Source: Naegleria lovaniensis (Eukaryota; Heterolobosea; Eutetramitea; Acrasida; Naegleriidae). From it: DNA of 64,000 nt. Positions 20,380-31,400 of this stretch are shown here, piece after piece. The stretch is from assembly GCF_003324165.1 (NCBI RefSeq), contig NW_025407850.1, positions 434,001 to 498,000 on the forward strand. Reading direction: 5' to 3'. Each line of letters opens with the position of its first letter. Position 1 is the first letter of the stretch. The translations under genes and the position numbers were made by a program. The notes beneath the pieces are model-generated. The model was not told the origin of the DNA. It did no database searches and saw only the letters and a program-made list of their open reading frames with translations.

Positions 20380-22459
20380 TTAATACTTTTCAGTTTTCTT
20401 TCTGAACTCTGCAAGTCGTTGTTTGTAACTCACATGATAATGAATGGGAGGAAGAGTAAATTCCTCACTACTCGCAACACCACCACCTGCACCATGGTCA
20501 CTGTTTGCAAGGATTGGAGAAGTATTTACAACCACTGGAGATTGAGAAGGAGAGTATAGGGAAGGTGAAGACCTTGAATGATGATTATTACTTGTTGCAG
20601 AACCACCACCAGAACCAACACGAGCACCAGCACCACCACTACTCGTAATATTATTCTGATGATTTGACAATAAATCATTCGTAGAAGGTTCTTTTCGAAT
20701 GTTTTTTCGATCAAATGTGTGCAATTTGGAAAGTAAAAAACTGAACAATGTTTCTCTCTCTTGTACTGATAATTTGGTTAAATTCATGGGAATGACATCC
20801 TTTTCTGGTTTCCATTGATCTCCTTTTTTCTTATTGTAGGCATCTCGAATTTCTTCACCCTTCTCTTTCCAATAACCTAATTTAATATCATTCATGACTT
20901 GTATGATAAATTTTCCAATTTCATCTTCGGTTTGAATTTGTGCTTCATACTTGGCCATTGACTTTTTGTACAAATCTAAACGATCTTTGAGAGTTTCAAT
21001 TTCCTTTCGAGCACTCGCAACTAGTAAATCTTTTTCTTCAGCCAAATTCTTCATTTCCTCAAGAGTATAATTTTTATACTTTTCTCGTGTGGGTGTATCA
21101 ATGTGTTTTTGAGCTTCCATTTCTTTAATCTTTTGTGAGAGAGATTTAATTGTTTTGAGATAGGATGCTAATTTCTTTTGCATTTCATCCATTCCTATTT
21201 TCTCCATATCTGAAATGGTTTGCATGCAACATTGACAACAAAACGAAATGAGAGAATGGTTTCATTGGACCAATCATCATCATTGTTGTTATATAATTAC
21301 CAATCATCATTGTTGTAATAAATAATTACCAATCATTGTTTTTGTAATAAATATTAACAATTACCAATCATTGTTGTTGTAATAAATATTTGCACAACAT
21401 GTATACCTACTAGTTTCGTGTCTTAATTGTTTGTTTTCTTCTTCTAGTCTCTTGTTTTCAGATATTATTTTTCCAGCCTCTTGTGTACTATGTTCAATTC
21501 TCTCTTTTAATTGTTGATTTTTCTGCATGGTTTGTAGTGTTTTCTGTTATTGTTGGATTAGACAACAAATATGATAATCTCAATATAAATTCCCTACCTT
21601 ACTTAGATGTTCATCTGTAGATTTGATGATTGCTTGTTTTTCTGATGTAAAGCCTTCTATTAAATTTTGCTCTTGAGATTTCAACTCTTCTTCAAACATC
21701 TTTTTCATTTGCATAATTTCAACAAAATGTTCATCTTTCAGTCGTCGAATTTGCTTTTTCAAAGATGAATTTTCTTCTTCCAATTCGTTTTTCAGTTTCT
21801 GAATATCTTCTACTTGTGTTTCATTATGCCTTGTTGTGTTCAGTAAATGCTTCAAGTCAATAATTTCTTTATCTTTGGTTCGAGTGATCTCAGAGATGGT
21901 TGATTCGTAGTGATATTTTACTTCACTCAGTTTTTGTAATAAATTATCATTTTCTTTTTGCAAATATTCAACAGATTGTTCGGATTTTCTTCGATCAATA
22001 TCAAATTGTTCCAAAATGGCTTTCTACGTTGCATGATTAATTATGAGTGATCATCCATTTCACTTACATTATCCTGAATTCTAGCCTCTATGATTAATTT
22101 CAATTCTGCAATTTTATGTTCCAGTCGTTGACATTCTTCCGTTCTGGAATTGGTTTCGGATTTAATAAATTGTCATCATTTCATACTTACTTCCTCTCTA
22201 CTTTTTTAGTTAGCGTTTGTATCGCAAGAGAGAGAGTGGTTTTTTCAGAATTAAATTGCAATTTTAAATCATCAAGTTGCGACTTGAGTTCCTCGGGCGT
22301 TTGTTCGGGAGTGGATTTCTTTAATTTTTTCAAGAAATTATTACAATATTATTTCGATAATAATTATCTGGCGTAATAAAACAAATGTTCTGTCTCCCTT
22401 ATAGCAATCTTTGGATGAGCCTTACCTTCTCTTACCTTCTCTTCTTTCTTTTTAGGCAT
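20380..22459 (-). CDS. Long coiled-coil protein, possibly ciliary, six exons
   Basis: Proposed exons: 22459-22436, 22318-22191, 22143-22068, 22023-21598, 21543-21411 and 21209-20380, giving about 538 aa. Five introns are gt..ag and all junctions keep one heptad-rich frame. The start MPKKKEEK is lysine-rich, then nearly continuous coiled coil to about residue 350 (EDIQKLKNELEEENSSLKKQ, LAEEKDLLVASARKEIETLK). A more globular stretch follows (DIKLGYWKEKGEEIRDAYNK), then a Ser/Gly-rich linker and a conserved-looking end (FTLPPIHYHVSYKQRLAEFR). The lysine-rich start and overall plan resemble basal-body and axonemal coiled-coil proteins (CFAP157, BBOF1), which would suit an amoeboflagellate, but coiled coils are weak evidence and I do not name a gene. 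The divergent neighbour is a dynein light chain, 91 bp away. Confidence 0.6.
21268..21390. repeat. Degenerate tandem repeat filling an intron of the coiled-coil gene
   Basis: About four imperfect copies of a 30-40 bp unit (aattaccaatcattgttgtt, then gtaataaata) in the 201-bp intron 21410-21210. Copies differ by short insertions of cat or tat. Confidence 0.75.
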
Positions 22460-22550
22460 TTTCAGTTGTTAATATTTTTTGACTGTCGTGATTTGCAGTT
22501 CCCGCCTTTTCCAAGAACAAACAAGTACAATAAAAAAACGTCAAAATACA

Positions 22551-22990
22551 ATGGTAGGTTCAACACTCGATAGCAACAGTGACGACACAATTATATTCAT
22601 GCGTTGTATTGTGGTTCAACAATGAACAGAGCGAAATTGATGAAACTTTAAAACGAATTAAATCCCATAAAGGAGTGGAAGGTATTGTCATTGTCAACAG
22701 CGAAGGTATTCCTATCCGATCGGATTTTATGAATGATGATGTTAAAGTCAAGTACGCAGCAAACATCACTCAACTAGTGGCAAAGGCTCGATCTGTTGTT
22801 AGAGACTTGAATCCTCAAAATGATTTAACGTTTTTGAGAGTGAGAACAAAGTTGCATGAAATTTTGATTGCCCCAGGTAAGTATCAAGTACAAATGTAAT
22901 CGGGAAGTAACCATGTTCTTTGATGCTGCTATTGATAACAAAGACAAGGAATACATTCTTATTGTTGTACAAAACACAAACTTTGAGTAA
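22551..22990 (+). CDS. DYNLRB: Roadblock/LC7 dynein light chain
   Basis: Three exons: 22551-22553, 22630-22876 and 22944-22990, giving 98 aa, against 96 in human DYNLRB1. Exon 1 is the ATG alone, followed by gtaggt; the next exon begins with AGC after aacag, so the protein reads MSEIDETLKRIKSHKGVEG, colinear with human MAEVEETLKRLQSQKGVQG. The body VVRDLNPQNDLTFLRVR is nearly invariant in the family. The second junction joins ILIAPD to KEYILIVVQN. Role: a homodimeric subunit of the cytoplasmic and intraflagellar dynein complexes that binds the intermediate chains. The start-codon exon is required because no other ATG gives the conserved N-terminus. Both introns are short (76 and 67 bp). Confidence 0.92.
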
Positions 22991-23101
22991 ATAAGCATTT
23001 GAACAAATGAATCAAGCCCCAGAATTCAATCATGTTCAATTCTACGCTCTGATGTATTTGATACAATCGCTTTCTCAACAATTTATAAATTAATAATTTA
23101 T

Positions 23102-24843
23102 TTAGAATTGGGTGCTTTGGTTGATAATCACGTCATCAATCTTCAAAATCATCTTTACAACTTGAGTGGCAAGTCTCATTTGTTGTTGCTTTCCGGCCAA
23201 AGTTTCAAACACGCCTTGTTCCTTCATGTCTCTAGTACCTCTATTCATACAGTCAACACCTAGACGTGGATTCTTCTTCTCCAATTGCTCAACCTTAACG
23301 TTGGAGACACATTCAATCGAGTTATAACCACTGTTTTGGGCAAGAGCTAGAGGAACAAACTCCAATGCATCTGCAAAGGATCTGATAGCATATTGATCAA
23401 CATTTGTAACCTTATCGGCTTCTTCTTGTAATCTTAAGGAGCAAGCCAATTCTGCTGAACCGCCTCCGTAAACAATTCGATTATCCCTCACCAAGTTTCT
23501 AACAACGCACAAAGCATCATGGATAGATCTCTTAGCTTCATCAATAATCATTCTGTTACCACCTCTGATAAAGATTGTAACTGCCTTGGTATTGGCACAA
23601 TTCTCAATGAAAATCATCTTATCGGAAGTAGTACCAAAAGTGACTTCACGCACTCTGCCTGCTGAACCGAGTTTTTCAGAGCTCAATTCTTCAAATCTTG
23701 GAATGATTCTACCACCAGTAGCAATAGCAATCAATTCAATCTCAACACCACCAACCCAACGGACTGCTGGAAGTTGATTTTGTAAAAGTAAGTGGTTTGC
23801 TTCATCATCAAATCCCCATTGACATATAATCAAGTTTGCTCCAGAGTCTTTACATTTCTTCACTTGTTCTACGAAATAGTTTTGTTCAATCTCATACAAG
23901 GTATTATACTTTTCAACAGTGTCAATTTCGAGAGTTCCCTTGTTCTTTGTCTTTGGAGGTTCAAATGGACAAGTCAAAATAGCAATCTTTGCATTTTCAA
24001 TGTCTTTCACCATTTGAGGATGACTCATTTCCTTATCGACCACAATACCATCAACAAGTTGGGAATCTTCAAGTTTACCACCAGTCTTTCCTTCAACTTT
24101 GATTAAATCCAAATTGACGTCCTTTCTATCAATATCTGCAACACTCATAACAGCGTCAACACACATCTTGGCAAACTTTTCTCTGAATTTGTTAATAATC
24201 TTAGAGTTCAAAGTAGTGGAAGCAGTCTTTAACAATGGTTCAAGATTATCTTTAGAAAATTCAAGTCTATCACTAATTCTTTCCAGCTCCTCGCAAGCGA
24301 TATCAGCTGCCTTTTCATAACCATCAGAAATCTTTGTTGGGTGAATACCTCGGTCGAGTAATTCCAAAGACTTTTCAAGCAAAGCTCCTGCCAATACAAC
24401 AACACCAGTAGTACCATCTCCAATTTCATCGTCTTGTGATTGTGAGAGTTCTACGAGGAGTTTTGCAACTTGGTGGTTCACTTGCATTTTATCAAGAATA
24501 GTTGCACCGTCGTTGGTGACTGTAACATCACCATCGGGACTCACCATCATCTTATCCATACCTCTGGGTCCCAGAGAGGTCTTGAGTGTATTTACAACTT
24601 TAATGGCTGCATAAATATTGGACTAAATAGATGATGAGAATGGTGTTATGGTAGTGAATTGGTGTTGTTGAAGATGATGTTGTTGTATAATTATTACATG
24701 AATGAAATAAATTGTGATGATGAGATTTATATTTTGGTAATACAACCTACCTTTATAGCATCAACACCCTTTAGTCTTTGCTTCTTATCTTGTTCTCGCA
24801 AGATAATGAATGGTCTGCCGAATTCGTCATATACAAAGCTCAT
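23102..24843 (-). CDS. CCT5: Chaperonin TCP-1 subunit epsilon (CCT5)
   Basis: Exon 1 is 24843-24751 and exon 2 is 24622-23102; the 128-bp intron runs gtaggt to tttag. The product is 537 aa against 541 in human. The epsilon signature start [20 protein letters not shown] matches human LAFDEYGRPFLIIKDQDRK. Group II chaperonin nucleotide motifs are present: [37 protein letters not shown] and, near the end, [25 protein letters not shown] and the [14 protein letters not shown] region are also epsilon-like. CCT is the hetero-octameric ring folding actin and tubulin in the cytosol. The frame stays open 5' of this start to an ATG at 25005; I keep the internal start because it matches the family. Confidence 0.95.
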
Positions 24844-25495
24844 GTTAATGGTCGGATGAGAGGATTGATTTTGGGGATATTTTTTTTGTTGTATGCAAAG
24901 GCTTTTCCGCAGCTTCGGTACGATTCCTGAGGCCGATTCCTTGCTCAACAAAATGTCAACAACCTCCCCATCGTTCAGGCCTATTGCTTCAGAGGTGAAG
25001 AGCATTCTAAAAGACTTTCAATCTTGTAGTGAGTAGATGATTGTTGCAAAGAATACTGCTGTAACGCACTGCTTTGTTTAAGGCTTAACTCTTGATGAAA
25101 TAATTGAGAAGGAAAAGAAGTAGGTATACTCATTCTCATTGAGCAATGATCATGTTTCATTTCATCAAATATTGATTTAGGCTTCAACATTCTTCATCCA
25201 TTTTGCAATTCGGGATTCACCATTGCCAGATACAAATTGAGAGTTATTTGAAAGAAAAAGTTTGTAAGAATGTTCGCAACACTCAAGACCGCCTTTTCAG
25301 TCATTCTGAAAAACAATGACACCTTTTGTACATCATCAAGTCGATAGCACTCGAGACGCTGTTGTTATTTGAAACAATAAAACCATTTGAATATGTGTCA
25401 TGTGAGCTCCAACGAAGCCTTCCTCAATTTTTGTAAAGCAAGCTTGAGAATGACGTGTGCGTTCATGGGCTGCTAAAAATCACAAGCACAAAAAA
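24844..25495. other. 652-bp intergenic region between CCT5 and TRAP gamma (shared 5' region)
   Basis: Divergent promoter interval. It holds a 54-codon in-frame extension of CCT5 from an ATG at 25005 (no stop before 24843) and short unremarkable open frames. I see no RNA gene and no clear TATA box. Confidence 0.5.
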
Positions 25496-26274
25496 ATGGC
25501 CACAAAACAAGCAAGGAAAGACGACGATAAAATTTTGAATCAATTCGTGAAGGAAGCCAAAAGAGAAAGAACGATTGATACAAGCAAGAACTTTTTCTTT
25601 TACTTTGTAGCTTTGTTGACTACATTCTTACCATCATGTTAGTATAGATTTTGTTTTTTGCAATCATATTGTTTTTATTAATACCACTAATTGTTGATTG
25701 TTGGCATTCGTGAATCAAATGAATTTCATGATGATCGATCGACCGACCTTGAAACAAACAACAACACACTTCATCAACTACCAACATTGAAACAACAACA
25801 TACTCGTTGATGATTCTGCTTTCTCGTCATTCAAATATCGTGTTCATCATCAACCATCATTTCTCTGCTATTTTAATAACATCAATAGATCTTTTCCAAG
25901 GAGTTTTGAATCTAGAATTTTCAGGAGCTACCATTGTTCTTTATCTTGCTGTTTCTAGCGCTTCAGCTTATTTCCTCTCTAAAGCATATGTTTTCTATTA
26001 TTTACGTAAGAAACCAGTTTTGAGTGATTCCTATGAAAAGGTTCTCTCTTCAGCAAAGGGAGCCATCAAGAAGGGAATGGGTGAAAAGGAGAAGTTGGCT
26101 GATTTAGGTGCTACCGGACATGCTTTGTTCATTTCCAATGTCATCTTCTTTGCAATTACTTTGTTCTTAAGCTTCTACTCTTTGAAGAGACTTGATGTCC
26201 GTATTAATTATATTGCTTCATTGACATTGGCTTCTTTGGCTACTAATTACATCTCCAAGCCAAGAAACAAGTAA
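25496..26274 (+). CDS. SSR3: Translocon-associated protein subunit gamma (TRAP gamma / SSR3)
   Basis: Exons 25496-25637 and 25889-26274 (intron gttagt..caatag, 251 bp) give 175 aa, close to human SSR3 (185 aa). Splicing joins FVALLTTFLPS to YLFQGVLNLEF. The start ATG follows a run of A. The chain is a charged cytosolic start (ARKDDDKILNQFVKEAKRER), two hydrophobic helices, a charged cytosolic loop (KGAIKKGMGEKEKLADLGAT) and two more helices, ending NYISKPRNK. Four-helix topology with the charged middle loop and the ending around VNYI is the TRAP gamma plan. Role: part of the ER membrane complex at the Sec61 translocon that aids insertion of some signal sequences; the cytosolic loop of gamma contacts the ribosome. 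It is convergent with Paf1, 67 bp away. Confidence 0.85.
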
Positions 26275-26341
26275 ATGTATTGCTAGATGAATCATTATAT
26301 TAAAAAGAAATTTATAAATTAATAATAATACTTCACGAGAA

Positions 26342-28258
26342 TTATTCCTCCTCTTCGGATTGCTGAACTTTTTCTTGATGGACCTCTTCCTCTTCGGAAT
26401 TTGGAGAGGTTGGAAGATTTTCATTGTTCTCCTCTTCTTCCTCTTCTTCTTCATCATCAATTCTCTTCTTCTTTGTTGAAGGTTGATGTTGTTCATCTGT
26501 TGCTTCCTCATCAATACCTAATGTGACTTCTTCTTCGGAGTCTTCATCGTTGGGTTGTTGAGTGGTCGCTCCTTCTTCCATGTCTTGATCACCTTCTTCA
26601 TCTTCACTACCCAATCTTGAGCTCTTAGTGAATCCACCAGAAGTTGATGCCTTGGCAAATTCATCCGCACGTGACAAGACATGACTCATGTCTTCGAATG
26701 GAACATCTTCATCTTCGTTACCCTTTCCGTGCAATTTAACTTTGGTAAACACTCTGCGTTTTCTCTTTTTTGCAACTACCTTAAAGTTCACTCCTTCCTT
26801 GATGAAGGTATACAAACATTTGGAGTTGTCTCGATCAAATTTCATGGCAACACATGGCTCAATTTCAGCTTGAGACATTTTGTCACGTGCAAGAAGACGG
26901 TTGGCTAATTTGAATCTTTGTTGATTCTCTGCAGACATGTTCACACTGCATACATTCTTTTCATAGATAGTACCTGAGTATTCACGAACCATTTCCACAA
27001 TATTTCCAACATTCTTTGTAGGATCAAGAACAGAATCTTCATCTTGAGTAGAGACAGACACTGGTACGTAATATTGTGCACAATCTACAAATCGATCATC
27101 ATTTGTCTTTTCAGCATCAATAATATCTTCTGTTGGTCTGATTAGTAATAATGAATCACTTGCATCCTTAGGTGTTAACTCGGATTGGTGTTTACGGCCT
27201 CTCTTTCCTAGCAAATAATGATTATCACTTCCAAAGTTAACTGCTAAATAATTTGTGTTGATTGTATCCATGTCAGGGAGAAGAGAGAAACAAGCCACAG
27301 CTTTTGACTTGCCTCCTCCAGGTAAGGTTTTGTAAAGAGAGCCTGAAGCAAACTTTTCATCCAGTTGCTTTGCCTTCTCAAATCTAAGTTTTTCTTCTTC
27401 TCTTCGAGAAATAGTTCTTCCTTTGATTTTAACAGCCTTTTCTTCAGTAGGCATCAATTCATCCTTTCCACCATATCCTTTCACAGCATTCTTGTAATTG
27501 ATCATATCCACATAAGTTGGAGCCTTTAGCCATGCTGGTCTTGCTGTTTCAATTACTTGCTTTTCAGCTCCAATACCTTCAGATTTGGATTTAACAGGTT
27601 TTAGTAAAGCTTCATCCTCGGGATCTAGTTTGTTACTGCCAGCAGTATTGCTATATACAAATGGATTAATTAAATTAATATTAACACCCATAGTGGTTTC
27701 TGTCAATAATTCGAATTTGTGATTCTTTTCCAAAGATGTTGTGTTGTACTCAATAAGCTTTGATAAATCATCTTCAACAGGATATTCCAAAATAACAGGA
27801 TCTAATTGAATTTGAGGTAATCCTGTTTGAAATCTCATATTACAAAGGAATGCACTTTTCATTTCTTTGAGAGGATGTTCAGATATTTTGACAATTGGTG
27901 CTTTCAATACACTTGATGATGCACTAGCTTGTTGATTGGTTGATGAATGATGGCCTTTACTTTTTGAATGATCCCTACCGCTACTACTAGAAGAAGCTCG
28001 TTTTTTATCCTTGCCATGTCCTTGTTGATGATGGCGAGAAGAGGATGAACGGTCTCTACCATCCGAGCGAGAAGAAGACGTAGGTACGGAAGAGCCATTG
28101 TTACTGGTGTGTTGAGATCTTGAACGGGATGATGATGATCCGCTAGTAGAAGACCGATGATGATGGCTGGATGAAGCACCACTACCACCGCTTCTCGAAG
28201 ATGATGCAGGAGCGTGCGGTGCAGAATGAGTTTTGTAGTGGGCACTTGTACTGCTCAT
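26342..28258 (-). CDS. PAF1: RNA polymerase II-associated factor 1 (Paf1) homologue
   Basis: Intronless, 638 aa from ATG 28258, which follows AGAAAAAA; an earlier in-frame ATG lies at 28318. Residues 1-130 are Ser/His/Arg-rich. The Paf1 core starts at about 145 with MKSAFLCNMRFQTGLPQIQL and DPVILEYPVEDDLSKLIEYN, both highly characteristic, then LDPEDEALLKP. Mid-region segments such as TISRREEEKLRFEKAKQLDE and CAQYYVPV also fit. The C-terminal third is strongly acidic (EDEEGDQDMEEGATTQ, long Glu runs), as in yeast and animal Paf1. Role: scaffold subunit of the PAF complex that travels with RNA polymerase II and supports elongation and histone H2B ubiquitylation/H3K4 methylation. The divergent neighbour is the SPRY-PCMT gene. 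Confidence 0.9.
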   Translation of the reverse strand: MSSTSAHYKTHSAPHAPASSSRSGGSGASSSHHHRSSTSGSSSSRSRSQHTSNNGSSVPTSSSRSDGRDRSSSSRHHQQGHGKDKKRASSSSSGRDHSKSKGHHSSTNQQASASSSVLKAPIVKISEHPLKEMKSAFLCNMRFQTGLPQIQLDPVILEYPVEDDLSKLIEYNTTSLEKNHKFELLTETTMGVNINLINPFVYSNTAGSNKLDPEDEALLKPVKSKSEGIGAEKQVIETARPAWLKAPTYVDMINYKNAVKGYGGKDELMPTEEKAVKIKGRTISRREEEKLRFEKAKQLDEKFASGSLYKTLPGGGKSKAVACFSLLPDMDTINTNYLAVNFGSDNHYLLGKRGRKHQSELTPKDASDSLLLIRPTEDIIDAEKTNDDRFVDCAQYYVPVSVSTQDEDSVLDPTKNVGNIVEMVREYSGTIYEKNVCSVNMSAENQQRFKLANRLLARDKMSQAEIEPCVAMKFDRDNSKCLYTFIKEGVNFKVVAKKRKRRVFTKVKLHGKGNEDEDVPFEDMSHVLSRADEFAKASTSGGFTKSSRLGSEDEEGDQDMEEGATTQQPNDEDSEEEVTLGIDEEATDEQHQPSTKKKRIDDEEEEEEEENNENLPTSPNSEEEEVHQEKVQQSEEEE

Positions 28259-28450
28259 TTTTTTCTGGTTGGATTGGCAAGCTTTCTCTACCTCGCTGCT
28301 AAATGAATGCAGCACCATTCATTTATTTACTTCACCGTTCGAGTACAGAATACTATGATTCAACTTTGTTTGAAATGTAGATGATCACTTGGATGAAAGG
28401 GTAAGGATGGAATTCGATTTGGTTTATACTCAATGATTCATACAAAAAAA

Positions 28451-31400
28451 ATGAGCACTTCTCTTTCATCTTTGCCTTTTACAATCGGAATGACGACTCC
28501 ACCCATGGTGATGATGAACAACCCAACTCTTCCAATACATCCACCTTCTCAACATTCAAATTTACCACTTGCTCCTCCCATGATGATGCAGTATCCGCCA
28601 TTTCATCACCCTCCTATGAATTCTAATTCCATTCCAAACTCTAACCATTCTGCAGTATTGGACGCAACCAATACAACAACAAGCCTTTGTTCTCAATATC
28701 ACTCATTCTTTGTGGTATTATCTGATTTTAGTGTGGAGTTATTCTCTGAAGAAATGTCTATCCGAAAAGTTGAAGCCTCTTCTGAAAATGTAACCTCAAA
28801 ACCTAGAGATGTAGCCTCTTTGAGAATGAATTTTGCAAATTATAAACAATTCATTACTTCCAATCAAACCTCTTGCAAGATCGTCATGGATACAGCAAAC
28901 ACTACAGAGACTAGTACAGCCACTACTTACAAGTATGAATGGCCATCGTTTAAGCAACAATTCTATTATCAAACAGGAATGATAGATTCATTGAAAAAGA
29001 GACAATTTGTGATACAATGTTTTGATTTTAATAATTTACCAATTGGAAAAACTATTAATTTTGATCTATTATCAATTTGCACAGGAAGCATCCATCAAGA
29101 GAGTTTTATTTTAAATAATCATCCATTTGTGATCGGTAAAATTCAATTCAAATGCCAAATGAAACAATTTAGTGACGTGGAAGTCAATTTGAAAAATTTA
29201 AATATTATCTTACCATCTACCTTTAAAAAAGAGGAAACACAAGATTGCTATCTTTCATACGGATTTACAAGCGAAGAGAACAGCAATGATAGTTCATTTA
29301 AAACGTCCCCTTACCCAAATCAATCCTTCCAATTAATTGTTCCATGGTCCTTACCATTCATTCATGGAATTACTCAACCAAACCCTCAACTCTTTAAAAC
29401 AATGATGGACACTCAATTATCTTTGGTTTGGTATGAGTTATCATCTATTTACTTGACGCAACTATCACTGAAAGAGTTGTTAGACAAGAATTTAGTGATA
29501 AGACTCATGAGAAAGAAAAGAGATGTATCTTTAGCTGAATTTTCTCTTCCTTTGAGGTCTATTATCAAGTCTGGAATTTTTAAAAATTCACAATATCCAT
29601 TTAGACAAAGTGAAGGCGCTCTTTCAACATCTATTTCTGGTGTTATAGAATTCAATAATTTACCCTTATTTAGTCAACAAGAATCCCAACATTTAAAGGA
29701 AGAAGTTACTTCCGAGAATCTTATTCATTCACCATCACTACCATATGGCGTCAATGTGCCTCAACTATTGCATACTACAACAGCCACCACTAGTTGGGAT
29801 GATCAACAACAGTTGCTTAGAAAGGTCTTTCCACGCATAACCTCTGCTACTCCTTCGAGTAGTGTTGAATTCACTCCAATCGATCAGACATCCACAACTT
29901 ATTTCACTGCATCTTCTTCCAATCAGATGGTATTGGAATGCACTTTTAAAGACATGCTTGATAGTGATGGTCTTGGAATGACTCATACTCTCACAATTGA
30001 ACAACCCGTGCTTGCTACAAGTTCTGTTACAGCTCAACAATCTCCATTTAAATATTTTGAAGTTCAAATTTTAGATGGAGGGGAATCTGGAAAGTGTTCT
30101 ATTGGACTCATCTCGAAGGCCTACCATGGTGAAATATTTGCAAGTGTTGTTGGTAGTAGTAGTAGTAGTAATACTCCGAATACAGCCACGATTGAACATG
30201 CCATGAATGTAGGATATTCTTCTATCGATGGGTATTTATTTGGAAAGAGTCAAAACCAACGTTTTAGAAGAAGACCATTTGGTCCACAGTATCAATGTGG
30301 AGATGTAGTTGGGTGTGGATTGATATCCGTACCACGAGTGGATGATATTTCAATGAACAGTTCTATTCCTTCTCAAATTGCTTATTTTACTAGGAATGGA
30401 AAACTTGTGGGATTTGCTCCTTATCAAGTTGAAGAAAAAGATTTATCGTTTGCCATTGTTTTACGATCCAAATACATGAAGGTTTATGTTAATTTTGGAC
30501 AAGAAAAACAGCCATTCCAATTTGATATTCATCAAGCAGATATTTCATACTTTAATCAAAAGTTGCAACTATATGCCAACGTGCAAACTAGTAGTAGTTC
30601 TGAAAAATCGATTAACGTTGGACTTGATTATTTTAATAGAGTGTTTATTCAGAATACATTTAACAATAAGAACATGTTTACAATCAACCCAATGCATACT
30701 ATTATGGAGGATTATGTGCAACCAATCAACAACAAACCCAAATCTAAACAATTACCAACTGGAAAATTACTCGAAATTAATCAGAAATTAATGAATACTA
30801 TAACCAATCCTGTTACAATCAAATACAAGACTCCATTACGTAAAAATAATGAAAAAGAGGAGATTGTCAAATGGAATGGTATCGAGTCGAACAGAGTGTT
30901 ATCCTCACTATTGCATATTCCAAAGTCTTCCTTCTCTCCAAATGAATTTGCAAATGTTGTTAATTATGGACAATTTGTCATTGATTACCACTTGACACCA
31001 GAGGGCTATGACGACTCCATTCAATTTAATATAACTCCGTCATTGGTAGCCATTAGAGCATTAGAGGCTCTTCAATTATCAAAAGGAATGAAATTTTTAG
31101 AAGTTGGAAGTGGTACAGGATACGTCACTGCATTGGCATCATTTATTGTGGGTGAAGAAGGTTGTTGTACTGGACTAGATATTGATGAAAATGTTATTGG
31201 ATTTGCTAAACAAAAATTAATCGAGTTTTGCACGAGTGCTCATGGATGCCAATACGCTGCTCAAATGTGTGAAATAGAGTTTGTCAAAAAGAATATTCTA
31301 ATTCCAAAGAGTCTCAATATTCCAATACTTTCTTATGAAAACTTTGACGCTATATTCTGTGGATTAGAAATTACAACAGATACTTTAAAGTACTTTGAGA

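Noticed and set aside
24981-25190. 69-codon minus-strand open frame upstream of CCT5
   Set aside because: No ATG start in frame and no family resemblance; probably random.
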